In this document: one piece after another, positions 52,118 to 61,800 of the stretch | Position numbering within the stretch: the first letter of the stretch is position 1 | Layout of the letters: each line of letters starts with the position of its first letter | Assembly (NCBI GenBank): GCA_041398565.1 | Contig: JAWKUN010000002.1 | Coordinates: 558,001-622,000, forward strand | Direction: 5' to 3' | DNA from: DATGPD01 sp041398565 | GTDB lineage: Bacteria; Planctomycetota; UBA1135; UBA2386 | DNA length: 64,000 nt | Program-made: the position numbers and the translations under genes | The notes under the pieces: model-generated | Told to the model about the DNA's origin: nothing | The model's input: only the letters and a program-made list of their open reading frames with translations | Databases searched by the model: none

Positions 52118-52170
52118 CTGCAGCGACGTGGCCTGCAGCGACGTGGCCTGCAGCGAAGAGCCCTGCAGCG
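52118..52170. repeat. 15-bp direct repeats containing CTGCAG
   Basis: CTGCAG recurs at 52118, 52133, 52148 and 52163, exactly 15 bp apart. The first two units read CTGCAGCGACGTGGC, and the others vary after CTGCAGCG. The array follows directly on repeat family A and adds to the structured character of this gene-free stretch. Confidence 0.8.
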
Positions 52171-52284
52171 GGGCACGATCTTTTTCGCCGACCGGCGGAT
52201 TCTTGAAACCGCTCGATTGCGCGGGTCTCCGCTCGATTGCGCGAGTCTCCGGTAGTCTCGCTGCACGGAATCGCGAAGCTCGGC

Positions 52285-52638
52285 TCACAGCCCGTCGCGC
52301 TCCCAAGCGCGGAAGGTGGCGACCACCGTATCGATGCGCCGGCGCTGCTCGTCGTCGCCGAGGTCGGCTGCGGCGATGGCGGTTGCGAGCTGCACGAAGG
52401 CCGCGCGGTAGGCCAGTTCGTCTGCTCGACAGAGCTCGGAGTCGTGGTGGGGACGCTGCAGGACTTGGGGCCCGCTGTCCCACAGGCCCCGCTCTCCCCA
52501 CAGGGCCTCGCCGCACACGTCCAGACCGAAGTTGGGGTCGTTGGCCTCCGCCATCTGCAGCAGCGCCTCGACGGGCGCCGCCTGCCGTGGCGCGTACTTG
52601 TGCAGCAGGGCGGCGAGGGTGCGCAAGGCGTCGTGCAT
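52285..52638 (-). CDS. small conserved-looking hypothetical protein
   Basis: The product is 117 aa. The sequence has ordinary soluble-protein composition (LRTLAALLHKYAPRQAAPVE, ADELAYRAAFVQLATAIAAADLG) and is helical, without signal or membrane segment. No family was recognised. It lies between repeat DNA and a larger minus-strand gene. The protein-like character contrasts with the repeat translations next to it, which is the main reason to accept it. Confidence 0.55.
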   Translation of the reverse strand: MHDALRTLAALLHKYAPRQAAPVEALLQMAEANDPNFGLDVCGEALWGERGLWDSGPQVLQRPHHDSELCRADELAYRAAFVQLATAIAAADLGDDEQRRRIDTVVATFRAWERDGL

Positions 52639-52820
52639 CGGCGGAGAATGTACGGACCCCCGACGGCGGCGTCAGCAGGCGTGCGATGCGGTCCTCCTGA
52701 AGGTCCTTTCGGATCGGTGCGATTGCCCTGGCCCGCTCGCGCCGGGTGCGCCGGGGTGGTGAGGCTGTCTCGGGGAGCCTCTGCGCCGAGACCCGCGTCC
52801 ACCAGCCGATCGGCTGGGCG

Positions 52821-53957
52821 TCAGTCGGCGGGGTCATCGCCGGCGAACACGCCGTAGCTGTGGGCCAGGCTCGGTGCGTCGCCGAGCGCGAACACCGAGT
52901 GCCAGGCAGTGTGTTCGCGGTCGTGCGACGGCAGGAGCAGCGCGTCGCCTGCCTCGAGCACCATCAGCCAGCCATCCGCTGCCAGCCGCGCGGTGAAGGC
53001 CGGGTCTTCGTTGAGCAGGCCGAACAGCGCGTGATCGTCTTCCTGATCGAGGCGACGCAACGCGTCCGCCCTCGCCTGCGGCAGGTCGGCGCGGCCGGTC
53101 TCGCGCGCGTGCGACACCACGGCTTCGGCCAGCGCGGTCGCGGGCAAGGCCAGCCACGCGGTGGCTCCGGCCAGCTGGCCGTAGAGCACGGCGCGCTGCG
53201 TCGCGTCGGCGTCGTGGTGGAACACCGCGCCGCCGGCCGGCGCGTTCGAGTAGACGATGCGTTCCGACAAGCGCGGTGCGGCGCCCACGACGGCGCGCAG
53301 CACGTCGTCCAGTTCGGCGCTGTCGGTGAGGGCCGCGCCCTCGGGGAACAGCACTTCCGCCAAGCGATTCGCCCACTTCTGGCCCTCGACGTGGTGCGGC
53401 CAGTCGTGCAGGTGCTCTGTTCCGCACGAGAAGCGCACGCGCAGCGACAAGTCGGCCTCGTCGCGGGCGATCCACTGCAGCTTGGCCCAGACGTCGCGGC
53501 CGCCGCGCGCACAGCGACCGTCGACGAGGCCGGACACGTAGACCTTCTCGATCTCGCGCGCATCGAGCCGGTCGACGGTCGAGCCTTCGGGACGCAAGTC
53601 GGGCACGTCGTCGAGGGCGGCGAGCACGACGTCGAGGAAGCGCCCGCCCTGACGCAGGTGTTCGAAGAGTTCGAGGCTGCGCTCGATGTCCTCGCGCAGC
53701 GGGGTCAGCGCCGGCCGCAGGACCCCGGGCAAGGCGATGGGTTCGGCGCCGGCGAAGGCCTCGGACAGATCGACGCCTGCGTCCTCGGTCTGGGTCCCGG
53801 CCGGCGCCGCGGCTTCGGTAGGTGGTCCGGAGTCGGCGACGTGGCCGTGTAGCACACCGCGTCGGAGCAGGGGCCGCGCTCGTGGTGCGGGACGGTCGGG
53901 AGGAAGCAAGCGCCACACCGTGTCGAGGATGGCGAGGGCGTCGCGCGAGTCAATCAC
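52821..53957 (-). CDS. unknown protein, possible cupin/JmjC-like metal oxygenase
   Basis: The product is 378 aa from GTG 53957. The C-terminal half has GAVFHHDADATQRAVLYGQL (H247, H248, D249), AGATAWLALP, and later GDALLLPSHDREHTAWHSVF (H345, H349, H353). A His-x-Asp-like pair followed by a distal His between beta strands suggests a double-stranded beta-helix Fe(II) enzyme, as in JmjC or other 2-oxoglutarate oxygenases. This is inference from spacing only. The reading frame continues upstream through repeat B to 54296, but those residues are translated repeat and are excluded. It is divergent from the lysozyme-like gene. Confidence 0.6.
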   Translation of the reverse strand: MIDSRDALAILDTVWRLLPPDRPAPRARPLLRRGVLHGHVADSGPPTEAAAPAGTQTEDAGVDLSEAFAGAEPIALPGVLRPALTPLREDIERSLELFEHLRQGGRFLDVVLAALDDVPDLRPEGSTVDRLDAREIEKVYVSGLVDGRCARGGRDVWAKLQWIARDEADLSLRVRFSCGTEHLHDWPHHVEGQKWANRLAEVLFPEGAALTDSAELDDVLRAVVGAAPRLSERIVYSNAPAGGAVFHHDADATQRAVLYGQLAGATAWLALPATALAEAVVSHARETGRADLPQARADALRRLDQEDDHALFGLLNEDPAFTARLAADGWLMVLEAGDALLLPSHDREHTAWHSVFALGDAPSLAHSYGVFAGDDPAD

Positions 53958-53960
53958 GCG

Positions 53961-54123
53961 ATGGCCGGACGACCTCGGTCGTCGGCCATCGCACCAGCCT
54001 TGCAGCGGATGGAGCTGGGCTCCACCGCTGAACGCTGGGTCATTGGCCGGACGACTTCGGTCGTCGGCCATCGCACCAGCCTTGCAGCAGATGGAGCTGG
54101 GCTCCACCGCTGAACGCTGGGTC
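53961..54123 (+). repeat. repeat family B: two direct units of 81 and 82 bp
   Basis: Units are 53961-54041 and 54042-54123, differing at a few positions. Each holds an imperfect palindrome ATGGCC-G-GACGAC / GTCGTC-GGCCAT; in unit 2 the loop is TTCG closed by C-G, a stable tetraloop. A second hairpin, TGGAGC-TGG-GCTCCA, follows, and the unit ends GAACGCTGGGTC. Inverted copies occur at 54835-55070. The array sits in the divergent region before the lysozyme-like gene. Confidence 0.85.
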
Positions 54124-54220
54124 ATCGCGTGGCCGGAACTTTGGCTCGGCGCGCTCTCGGTGGTGGGATTGTGCGCGCTCCGCTGACCCTCGCCCTCTAG
54201 ACTCGGCCACCGGCAGGCAG

Positions 54221-54796
54221 ATGCAGAGCGAAGGTGGCGGTTCGTGGTGGAGGTGGCCCCGGCGCGCGCGCGCGCACATGGGGCGTTGGCTGGCACGTTG
54301 GCCGTTCTCGACGGCGCCGCTGCGCCGCCTCGCCGGCCTCGGCGGGCAGCGCTTCACCCGACGGATCGCCATCGGCGCCGGCCTGGCCCTGGTCGTGCTG
54401 CTCGCCTGGCCCGCGGACGCCCGTGATCGGCATCGCGCCATCCTCGATGCCATCCGCCAGGTGGAGAGCGGCGATCGCGACGACGTTCCCGACGGCGACG
54501 CCGGGCTGGCGATCGGTCCGTACCAGATCCACCGCGTGTACTGGCTGGACGCCGTGAAGCACGATCCTCGCTTGGGTCCGGAGTTCGGGCACGACTACCA
54601 GGACTGCCGGGCGCGCGCCTACGCCGAGCGTGTCATCGAGGCCTACATGCGTCGCTGGGTGCCCGAGGCCTGGCGCAGCGCCCATGCGGAGACCATTGCC
54701 CGCACGCACAACGGTGGACCCAAGGGTGCGAGGTCGACAGCCACGGATCGCTACTGGGAGCGCGTCCGCCGCCGTCTGCCGGACGCCGCCGAGTGA
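54221..54796 (+). CDS. membrane-anchored i-type (destabilase) lysozyme-like protein
   Basis: The product is 191 aa. A basic N-terminus and one membrane helix (about 49-66) precede an exported domain of about 120 residues. Landmarks match invertebrate-type lysozymes: catalytic Glu in IRQVESGD (E82), Asp in DGDAG (D93), AIGPYQI, YWLDAV, YMRRW, ARTHNGGPKG and the final TDRYW. It probably cleaves peptidoglycan between MurNAc and GlcNAc. The cysteines that form many disulfides in animal i-type lysozymes are nearly absent (only C129). ATG 54221 or ATG 54278 could be the start; the helix is kept by both. The gene is bracketed by inverted copies of repeat B. Confidence 0.8.
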   Translation: MQSEGGGSWWRWPRRARAHMGRWLARWPFSTAPLRRLAGLGGQRFTRRIAIGAGLALVVLLAWPADARDRHRAILDAIRQVESGDRDDVPDGDAGLAIGPYQIHRVYWLDAVKHDPRLGPEFGHDYQDCRARAYAERVIEAYMRRWVPEAWRSAHAETIARTHNGGPKGARSTATDRYWERVRRRLPDAAE

Positions 54797-54834
54797 GGCG
54801 CCGGCTCGGCGCCGCAGCCGACAGGTCCGGGCCA

Positions 54835-55070
54835 CCCAGCGTTCAGCCGTGGGCCCTGGCTCCATCCGCTGCAACCCTCGCGCAACGGTCGGCGACCTTG
54901 GCCATCCGGTCATCCCTCGCGCAGCTCGGCGACCTTGGCCATCCGGTCATCCCTCGCGCAGCTCGGCAACCTTGGCCGTCCGGTCATCCAGCGTTCAGCG
55001 GTGGAGCCCTGGCTCCATCCGCTGCAACGCTGGAGCGATGGCCGACGACTCCCGTCGTCCGGCCATCGCC
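54835..55070 (-). repeat. repeat family B, two inverted copies
   Basis: On the minus strand, 54988-55070 matches the family B unit almost throughout (ATGGCC-GACGAC palindrome, GCTGCA, TGGAGCCAGGGCTCCA hairpin, GCTGAACGCTGG). 54835-54875 is the GAACGCTGG-proximal half of another copy. Orientation is opposite to 53961-54123. Confidence 0.75.
54875..54987 (+). repeat. three direct repeats of 37-39 bp
   Basis: Units begin CCCTCGCGCA at 54875, 54914 and 54951 and end CCGGTCAT; units 2 and 3 differ at only a couple of positions. They seem to be an internal expansion of the junction between two family B copies. Confidence 0.8.
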
Positions 55071-55306
55071 GATTTCGACACACTCGCGGTGCACGTTGAC
55101 GAATTGTCCGGGCTACACTCTCGCCGTCGACGGTCAGGTCGATTGGTCGAAAGCGGCGGGTGCCACGCGTGCCGGAGCCGCGCTGGCGGTTGCATGCGAA
55201 GCACTCTCAACTTCCTGGTCTCGCCGAGACTGCGGCCGCTGGTGGCGGCGTGGTCGGGCGCCGGCCTCCTTCCGCGCTCCAGGCAGCTTCGCGGAGACGT
55301 GGCCTG

Positions 55307-57988
55307 ATGGCACGCCGCGCCGCCCCGGCGTCGGAGCCGGACGCCGACTTCGACGCGTTCGCCGCGCGCGTGCGCGAGATCTCCGCCCTCGTCCTCATCG
55401 GCATCGGCCTGTACATGCTGCTGGCGCTGGTCAGCTTCCGGCTGCCGGATCCGGGCGCCGAGACGATCCCGCGCGGCGTCTTCAACCTCGGGGGCAGCTT
55501 CGGGCACACCGTGGCGAGCGGTCTGCTGCTGGTGTTCGGCAAGGCGTCGTGGCTCCTCTTCCTGTTCCTGGTCGGATACGGGCTGAGCGTGTTCATGGGT
55601 GTGCGCATCGAGCGCTTGGTGCTGAAGGTGCTGGGCGTGGTGGTGTTCACCTCGATGGTGTCGATCCTGCTCGCTGGCGCCGACGGTCTCGCCGGGGCCT
55701 CGGCGCAGAGCCCGCACGGAGCCGGAGGCAGGCTCGGCGCGGTGTTGTCGCCGCGCCTAGCCCACGCCTTCGGTGGACCGGGCCGATTGATGATCGTGGT
55801 GTTCGGGGCGCTGGTGGCGCTGGTGTTGGCGACGGAGTGGCTGCTGTCGTCGTTGCTGCGCCGCGGCGCTGGGCGGGTCGGCACTCTGGTCGAGCGTGCC
55901 CGGGCGATGCGGCCGGCGCTGGCAGGAGTGAGCGAGGTCGACGAGGAAGCACCGCGCCCGCGCCGGCGCCGGGGCCGGGCGGCGACCGCCGACGCCGACA
56001 GCGATGGCGACGCCGACAGCGACAGTGACGAAGCCGGCCAGGGCAGGGTCAGGGGCCGGCGCAAGAACACGGCAGTCGCGACCGAGCCGTCCGACGACGT
56101 CGACGCCGAGGAGGTCACGCCGGTCGCGCGCGGCCGACGTCGCGTCCGCCTCGACGAGTCGTCGGACGTTGCCGAGGGGAGCCAGACGGAAACGGACGAG
56201 GCGGAGGTCGACGCCGAAGAGGAATCACCGCCGGCCGACGCCGACGCCGACGCCGACGCCGACACCGCAGCCGCGGCCAAGTCCGCGCCGCGCCGGGTGG
56301 CGCCGCGCGTGTTGACCCGACCCAAGCCACCGGCGCCGAAGAAGAGGGCGCTCGGTGTGCAGCCGACCTTGCCCTTCGACACCGTCTACCCGTTCCCGCC
56401 GATCGATCTGTTCCGCGAGCGCGAGGTCGACGACGACGACGCCAATTCGCAAGCGATCGAGCGCAACTGCGAGGCCATCGAGCGCAAGCTCGGCTCCTTC
56501 GGCATCGGGACCAAGGTCGTGCACGCGTCCAGCGGTCCGGCGGTGACGCAGTACGAGCTGCGCCTCGACGAGGGCATCAAGGTGTCGCGCGTCGCCAGCT
56601 TCGAGCCCGACCTGGCAGCGGCGCTGAAGGCCGTGTCGGTGCGCGTGGTGGCGCCGATCCCCGGCAAGGACACCGTCGGCATCGAGGTGCCCAACGAGCA
56701 CCGGCAGATGGTGTTCATGCGCGAGCTGATCGAGATCGACCGCGAGCGCCCGGGCATGGCGATCCCCCTGTTCCTGGGCAAGGACGTCGGTGGCGAGTCG
56801 CTGGTGGAGGACCTTGCGCGCATGCCGCATCTGCTCATCGCCGGCACCACCGGCTCGGGCAAGTCGGTGTGCATCAACGCGATCCTGCTGTCGATCCTGA
56901 TGACGCGGTCTCCCAAGCAGGTGCGCATGGTGCTCATCGACCCCAAGATGGTCGAGCTGCAGGCGTACAAGAACGTGCCGCACTTGGCCTGCGACGTCGT
57001 CACCAACATGAAGAAGGCGCCCGGCGTCCTGCAGTGGGCGGTCGACGAGATGGAGCGGCGCTACGCCATGTTGTCGGCTGCCGGCGTCAACCACATCGCG
57101 TCGTTCAACAAGCTCGGCCAGAGCGAGCTGGAGAACCGCCTGCAGCGCCCGGTCAAGCCCGACGAAGTGCAGCTCGCCTACATGGTGCTGGTCATCGACG
57201 AGCTCGCCGACCTGATGGCGGTGGCGCAAGTCGAGGTCGAAGAGTCGATCCAGCGCCTGGCGCAGAAGTCGCGCGCCGTCGGCTTGCACGTCATCCTGGC
57301 CACGCAGCGGCCGAGCACCGACGTCATCACCGGCGTCATCAAGGCCAACCTGCCCTGTCAGATCGCCTTCAAGGTCAATCGCAAGATCGACAGCCGCGTC
57401 ATCCTCGACTCCAACGGCGCCGAGAAGCTGCTCGGGCACGGTGACATGCTGTACGTCCCGCCCGGTGCCAACAAGCTGGTGCGCGCGCAGGGCGCGTTCG
57501 TGGCCGACAGCGAGATCCACAAGGTGGTGTCGTTCCTCGAGGAGAAGGGCCAGAAGCCGGCGTTCATCCCCGATCTGGTGCAGACCAAGACCGGCAGCCA
57601 GCGTGGACCCAAGGACAAGGACGATCTGTACGAGAAGGCCGTCGAGGTCATCCTCGGCCAGCAGCGCGGCTCGGCGACGCTGCTGCAGCGCGCGCTCGCC
57701 GTGGGCTACACGCGCGCCACGCGCCTGCTCGAGCTCATGGAAGAGGACGGTCTGGTGGGAGCCTTCAACGGCTCCAAGTCGCGCGACGTGCTCATGACCC
57801 TCGACGAGTGGAAGGCGCGCGAAGAGGCGATCGCCGAGGAGCTGGCTGCGCACGACGGCGCCGACGACGCGGGCGCCGCCGGCGACGAAGAGGCGATGGC
57901 GCCGGCCGAGGACGACGGCCTCGACGGGGACGAGTGGGACGAGGGTCCGGGCGACGACGAGACGGACGGCAGCGAAGACGAGGACTGA
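55307..57988 (+). CDS. ftsK: DNA translocase FtsK
   Basis: The product is 893 aa. Four membrane helices lie in the first 180 residues. A long acidic/basic linker (about 190-350) includes an Asp-Ala repeat. The alpha/beta motor domains carry Walker A GTTGSGKS (513-520) and Walker B VLVIDELAD (ending 635). IDPKMVELQAY and ATQRPSTDVITGVIK are diagnostic of FtsK/SpoIIIE. The gamma winged-helix domain (LLQRALAVGYTRATRLLELME) near 800-840 would read KOPS sites. It pumps chromosome DNA at division. A 45-residue acidic tail follows. ATG 55307 was chosen because it precedes the first helix and has GGAG ten bases upstream; 49 extra in-frame residues before it look non-coding. Confidence 0.93.
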   Translation: MARRAAPASEPDADFDAFAARVREISALVLIGIGLYMLLALVSFRLPDPGAETIPRGVFNLGGSFGHTVASGLLLVFGKASWLLFLFLVGYGLSVFMGVRIERLVLKVLGVVVFTSMVSILLAGADGLAGASAQSPHGAGGRLGAVLSPRLAHAFGGPGRLMIVVFGALVALVLATEWLLSSLLRRGAGRVGTLVERARAMRPALAGVSEVDEEAPRPRRRRGRAATADADSDGDADSDSDEAGQGRVRGRRKNTAVATEPSDDVDAEEVTPVARGRRRVRLDESSDVAEGSQTETDEAEVDAEEESPPADADADADADTAAAAKSAPRRVAPRVLTRPKPPAPKKRALGVQPTLPFDTVYPFPPIDLFREREVDDDDANSQAIERNCEAIERKLGSFGIGTKVVHASSGPAVTQYELRLDEGIKVSRVASFEPDLAAALKAVSVRVVAPIPGKDTVGIEVPNEHRQMVFMRELIEIDRERPGMAIPLFLGKDVGGESLVEDLARMPHLLIAGTTGSGKSVCINAILLSILMTRSPKQVRMVLIDPKMVELQAYKNVPHLACDVVTNMKKAPGVLQWAVDEMERRYAMLSAAGVNHIASFNKLGQSELENRLQRPVKPDEVQLAYMVLVIDELADLMAVAQVEVEESIQRLAQKSRAVGLHVILATQRPSTDVITGVIKANLPCQIAFKVNRKIDSRVILDSNGAEKLLGHGDMLYVPPGANKLVRAQGAFVADSEIHKVVSFLEEKGQKPAFIPDLVQTKTGSQRGPKDKDDLYEKAVEVILGQQRGSATLLQRALAVGYTRATRLLELMEEDGLVGAFNGSKSRDVLMTLDEWKAREEAIAEELAAHDGADDAGAAGDEEAMAPAEDDGLDGDEWDEGPGDDETDGSEDED

Positions 57989-58189
57989 CGTCGCGGTCGT
58001 CGCCAGGGTGTCGTCCGGGATCGTTGCCCCGGCCCGGCGGCGCCCTCGTGCCTCGTGGCCGTGCATGCGCCTGGCTATGATGCGGCTCGCGCGGAACGAA
58101 GGGCACGCGATGACCGCGCGCCCGTTCACCCGAGCGAGGCGGCCAGACGGTCGTCGGCTCGACGCGCGTGGTTCTCTCGGTGAAACGAC

Positions 58190-58804
58190 ATGAAGCTCCC
58201 CGTTCTCGTCCTGTGCACAGTCCTCGCTGGCGCCGCGGTCCAGGACCGCAGCAAGAAGCTCGGCCCGGCCGACCTGCCGAAGGTGCTGGCCAGCGCATCG
58301 AAGGCGCTCGACGCCAAGCGCTACGGCCAGTGCCAGCGTGATCTCAAGACCGCGTTGGGCCTGGTGGGGGCACTGGTGCGCCAGCAGCTGCTCGGCGTCA
58401 TGCCGGCGGCGCCATCCGGTTTCACCGCCGTCGAGGACAAGCAGGAGGACGAGGGCGCCAACGCCTTCGCCGCTGCGCTCGGTGTGACCGCGGTGCCCGT
58501 CGAGAAGCGCTACCGCAACGACAGCGGCGACGAGATCAAGATCTCGGTCCTCGCCGACTCGCCGATGGTGGGCATGATGGGGATGATGTTCAACGCCGCG
58601 GCCATGTCGAAGGAGGGCGAGGTCATCACCTACAAGGAGAACAAGGGCCTGCTCAAGAAGGAGGGCGACGGCTACAACCTGCAGGTCGTGGTATCGGCGA
58701 AGCACCTCGTCACGGTCGACGCCCACGGCATCGACGACGACGGGCTGCTCAAGATGATCGACCAGGCGTTCGTCGACCGCGTGGTGTCGGCACTCGACGG
58801 CTGA
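58190..58804 (+). CDS. small secreted protein of unknown function
   Basis: The product is 204 aa. A short signal peptide (MKLPVLVLCTVLAGAAVQD) is present. The mature part is helical then beta, with ADSPMVGMMGMMFNAAAMSKEG, a Met-rich stretch, and VVVSAKHLVTVDAHG. I do not recognise a family with certainty; the layout resembles secreted proteins with a conserved Met-rich loop found next to membrane stress genes. It lies 201 bp after ftsK and is convergent with the BNR-repeat gene. Confidence 0.65.
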   Translation: MKLPVLVLCTVLAGAAVQDRSKKLGPADLPKVLASASKALDAKRYGQCQRDLKTALGLVGALVRQQLLGVMPAAPSGFTAVEDKQEDEGANAFAAALGVTAVPVEKRYRNDSGDEIKISVLADSPMVGMMGMMFNAAAMSKEGEVITYKENKGLLKKEGDGYNLQVVVSAKHLVTVDAHGIDDDGLLKMIDQAFVDRVVSALDG

Positions 58805-58823
58805 GGGCGGCGCTCGGCCGCGG

Positions 58824-61800
58824 TCACTTCTCCGTGCGGATCGGTTCGGCCCCGGCCTCTCGCAGGCGCCGGTTGACCTCGGCGAGTGCGCCCGACTCGA
58901 GGCGCTGCCAGTTCTCGGCGGCCTGGCTCGCCGCCGCATGGCGCTCCGCCACCGCGGTGCGCACGGCGGTGGTCGGCGCGCGGTCGGCCTCCTGCAGGAC
59001 GTCGAGCAGGCGGGTCAAGTCCGCCGACAGGCCGCCGGCGCGCGCGTCGAGGGCGGCAGCGCCCGTCTCCAAGTCGGCCAGCGCCGTGCGTGTCTCGGCC
59101 GACAGACCGGCGTCCGCCCGCCGCAGGGCGGTCTGCCGGCGCGCCTGCCCGAGGTACGTTCGAAGGCGCGCGGCTCGAGCGAGATCGGCGCACACCTGGC
59201 GCGACAGCTCGAACTGCGTCACCAGATCGGGCGCTGGCGTGAGCACGCGTGGATCCATGCGCACGTGCAAGCGTTGTTCGTGGACATCCTCGCCGATCAG
59301 AAGGCGCACCCGGTAGCTGCCGGGCAGCACGAACGGCCCCGGCGGCACGCGCGGCGTGTTCTCCCACACGGCCTGGATCGGATAGGTGAACCGCGCGCCC
59401 TCCGGCGCGGTGAAGTGCAGGTCCCAGACGAAGCGGTGCGCGCCGCGTGTGCCGGAGAGCTTCGGCCACGGTTGGATCCAGCCGTCCGGGAAGTTGTGGG
59501 GGGCGACCGGCTCCGGCGGCTCGCGGCTGTCGAAGCGCCGCACCAGCTCGCCGGCCTCGTCGCGCACCTCGAGGGTCACCTCGGTGTCGGCCGCGAGCCA
59601 GTAGTCGAGGGTGGCGCCGTCGGGTGGGTTCTCGCCGGCCGGCTCCTCGGGTGGGGGCGGTGTGTCGGGATACTGGTTCCACCGGATGCGCGTCGCCACC
59701 CGTGGTGCGAACAAGACCGCGGGGGCGTCGGCGGTGCCGGCGTCGAGCTGGCGCAGGCGCGAGATGTCGTCGAGGATCCAGAACGACCGGCCATGCGTGG
59801 CCACCACGACGTCGTCGTCCTTCAGCACCAGGTCGCGGATGGAGGTCGAAGGCATGTTCAGGCGCAGCGATTGCCAGTGGTCGCCATCGTCGAACGAGAC
59901 GTACGCGCAGCGGTCGCTGCCCGCGAACAGCAGGCCGCGGCGGACTCCGTCGGCGCGCACCACGTTGGTGACCGCTCCCGGCTCGAGGCCGCGGACGATC
60001 TCCTGCCAGGTACGGCCGCCGTCTCGGGTGCGGAACAGGTGTGGGTTGACGTCGTCGAGGCGAAAGCTGTTGATGGCCGCGTAGGCGACCTCGACGTCGA
60101 ACGGCGACGCCTCGAGCATCGACACCTTGTCCCACGGGCGCAGCACAGGCGGCGTCACGTCGCGCCAGCTCTCGCCTTCGTCGTGGGTGACGTGGATCGA
60201 GCCGCAGTCGGTACCCACCCAGATCGTCCCGGGCCGGGTCGGCGACGGCGCGATGGTGTAGATCACGCCGCGATGCTGTCCCGCTTCGGGATCGCACGAT
60301 GCGAAGCGACCGAGGTTGGCCGGCACGTCGTATCGGGTACGCGCGAGGTCCGGGCTGATCTGCGCCCAGGTGCGGCCCTCGTCGCGCGTCTTCCACAGCG
60401 TGTTGGACGCGAAGTACAGGCACTGGGGATCGGTCGGCGAGAACACCAACGGCTGCGTGCGCACGATGCGGTAGCCATCGCCGCGCAGCGGACGTGGCGA
60501 CACGTCCTGCGCCTGTTGCGTGCGGCGGTCGTAGCGGGTCACCTTGCCGCCGTAGATCACGTCGGGGTCGCGCGGGTCGGGGGCGACGTAGCCGTACTCC
60601 TCCACACCCACCGGGTGCCAGTGGCGCAACGTGATGCGACCGTCGTCGCTGCGGCTCTGGATGCCGACGGAGCCGCTCTCCTGCTGGCCGCCGTAGACGC
60701 GGTAGGGGAACGCGTTGTCGGTGGCGACGTGGTAGAACTGCGCGGTCGGCTGGTTGTACCACGAGCTCCACGTCGCACCGCCGTTGACGGTGACGATGGC
60801 GCCCTGGTCGCCGGCGAGCAGGATGATGTTCGGGTCGTCGGGGTTGATCCAGAAGCGGTGCGGGTCGTCGCCTCCGGGCGCGCCGCGGAACCCCGTGAAC
60901 GACAGGCCGCCGTCGGTCGACTTCCAGGAAGAGACGTTGGCGACGTAGACGATGTCAGCGTTCTTCGGGTCGGCCTTGACCTCGGCGAAGTCGCTGCCGC
61001 GACCCCACAGGCGCGGGTCCGCGTTGACGCGGCGCCACGTCTCGCCGTCGTCGTCGGAGCGGTACAGGCCGCCGAGGGTGCGCGCGTCGACGATGGCGTA
61101 CATGCGTCCCGGCTCGCTCGGCGCGACACAGAGGCCGATGCGGCCGAGCCCGTCCGCGGCCCCGGGCAGTCCGTTCGTCACCTGGCGCCAAGCGTCGCCA
61201 CCGTCGGTCGACTTGTACAGGCCCGCACCCGGCAGCTCCCATGAGCCGCCGATCTCCCACGGCGCCTGCCGGCCGGACCACAGCACGGCGAACACGGTGC
61301 GCGCGTCGCGCGCGGCGAACAGGACGTCGAAGGCGCCGGTGTCGGCGTCGCGGTAGAGCACCTTCTGCCAGGTGTCACCGCCGTCGAGCGAGCGGAACAC
61401 GCCGCGCTCCTCGTTGGCGCCGTACGGGTGGCCCAGGGCCGCCACGAACACGCGGTTCGGGTCGTGCGGGTCGACGGCCACTTGTGGGATCTGCTGTGCG
61501 TCGCCCAGCCCCACGTTGCGCCAGGTATCGCCGCCGTCGCTCGACTTGTAGACGCCGTCGCCGATCGAGAGGTCGGGTCGCTGCAGGCCCTCGCCGGTGC
61601 CGACGTACATCACCTGCGGCGCGCTCGGCGCGACGGCGATGGCGCCGATGGAGCCGGTGGGTTGGTCGTCGAAGATCGGCTGCCAGGTGCGCCCCGCGTC
61701 GCGGCTGCGCCACACGCCGCCGTGGTTGACGCCGATGTAGAACGTGTCGGGCTGGCCGGGCACGCCGACGGCGGCGACCGTGCGGCCGCCGCGGTAGGGG

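Larger units (their letters stand above)
54797..55306. other. gene-free stretch with inverted copies of repeat B
   Basis: No gene is supported. It contains two minus-oriented copies of family B (54835-54875 partial and 54988-55070) and the 37-39 bp array between them. About 235 bases then lead to FtsK, with GGAG ten bases before its ATG. Frames crossing this DNA only translate repeat. Confidence 0.45.

Noticed and set aside
51264..52802. Long open frames on both strands over the repeat array (also 51270-52700, plus strand)
   Set aside because: Their translations merely repeat with the DNA unit and show no protein-like features. Only the 117-residue frame at 52285-52638 looks genuine.
53958..54296. 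Upstream extension of the 378-residue protein into repeat B
   Set aside because: The added residues are translated repeat B and appear twice, so they are not likely to be part of the protein.
54221..55306. Insertion sequence or composite transposon around the lysozyme-like gene
   Set aside because: Inverted repeat copies are present but no transposase or target duplication was seen, so it is reported only as a repeat-flanked gene.
58008..58193. Small plus-strand frame of 61 codons after ftsK
   Set aside because: Arg-rich composition, no signal or domain; it overlaps the start of the next gene in a different frame.
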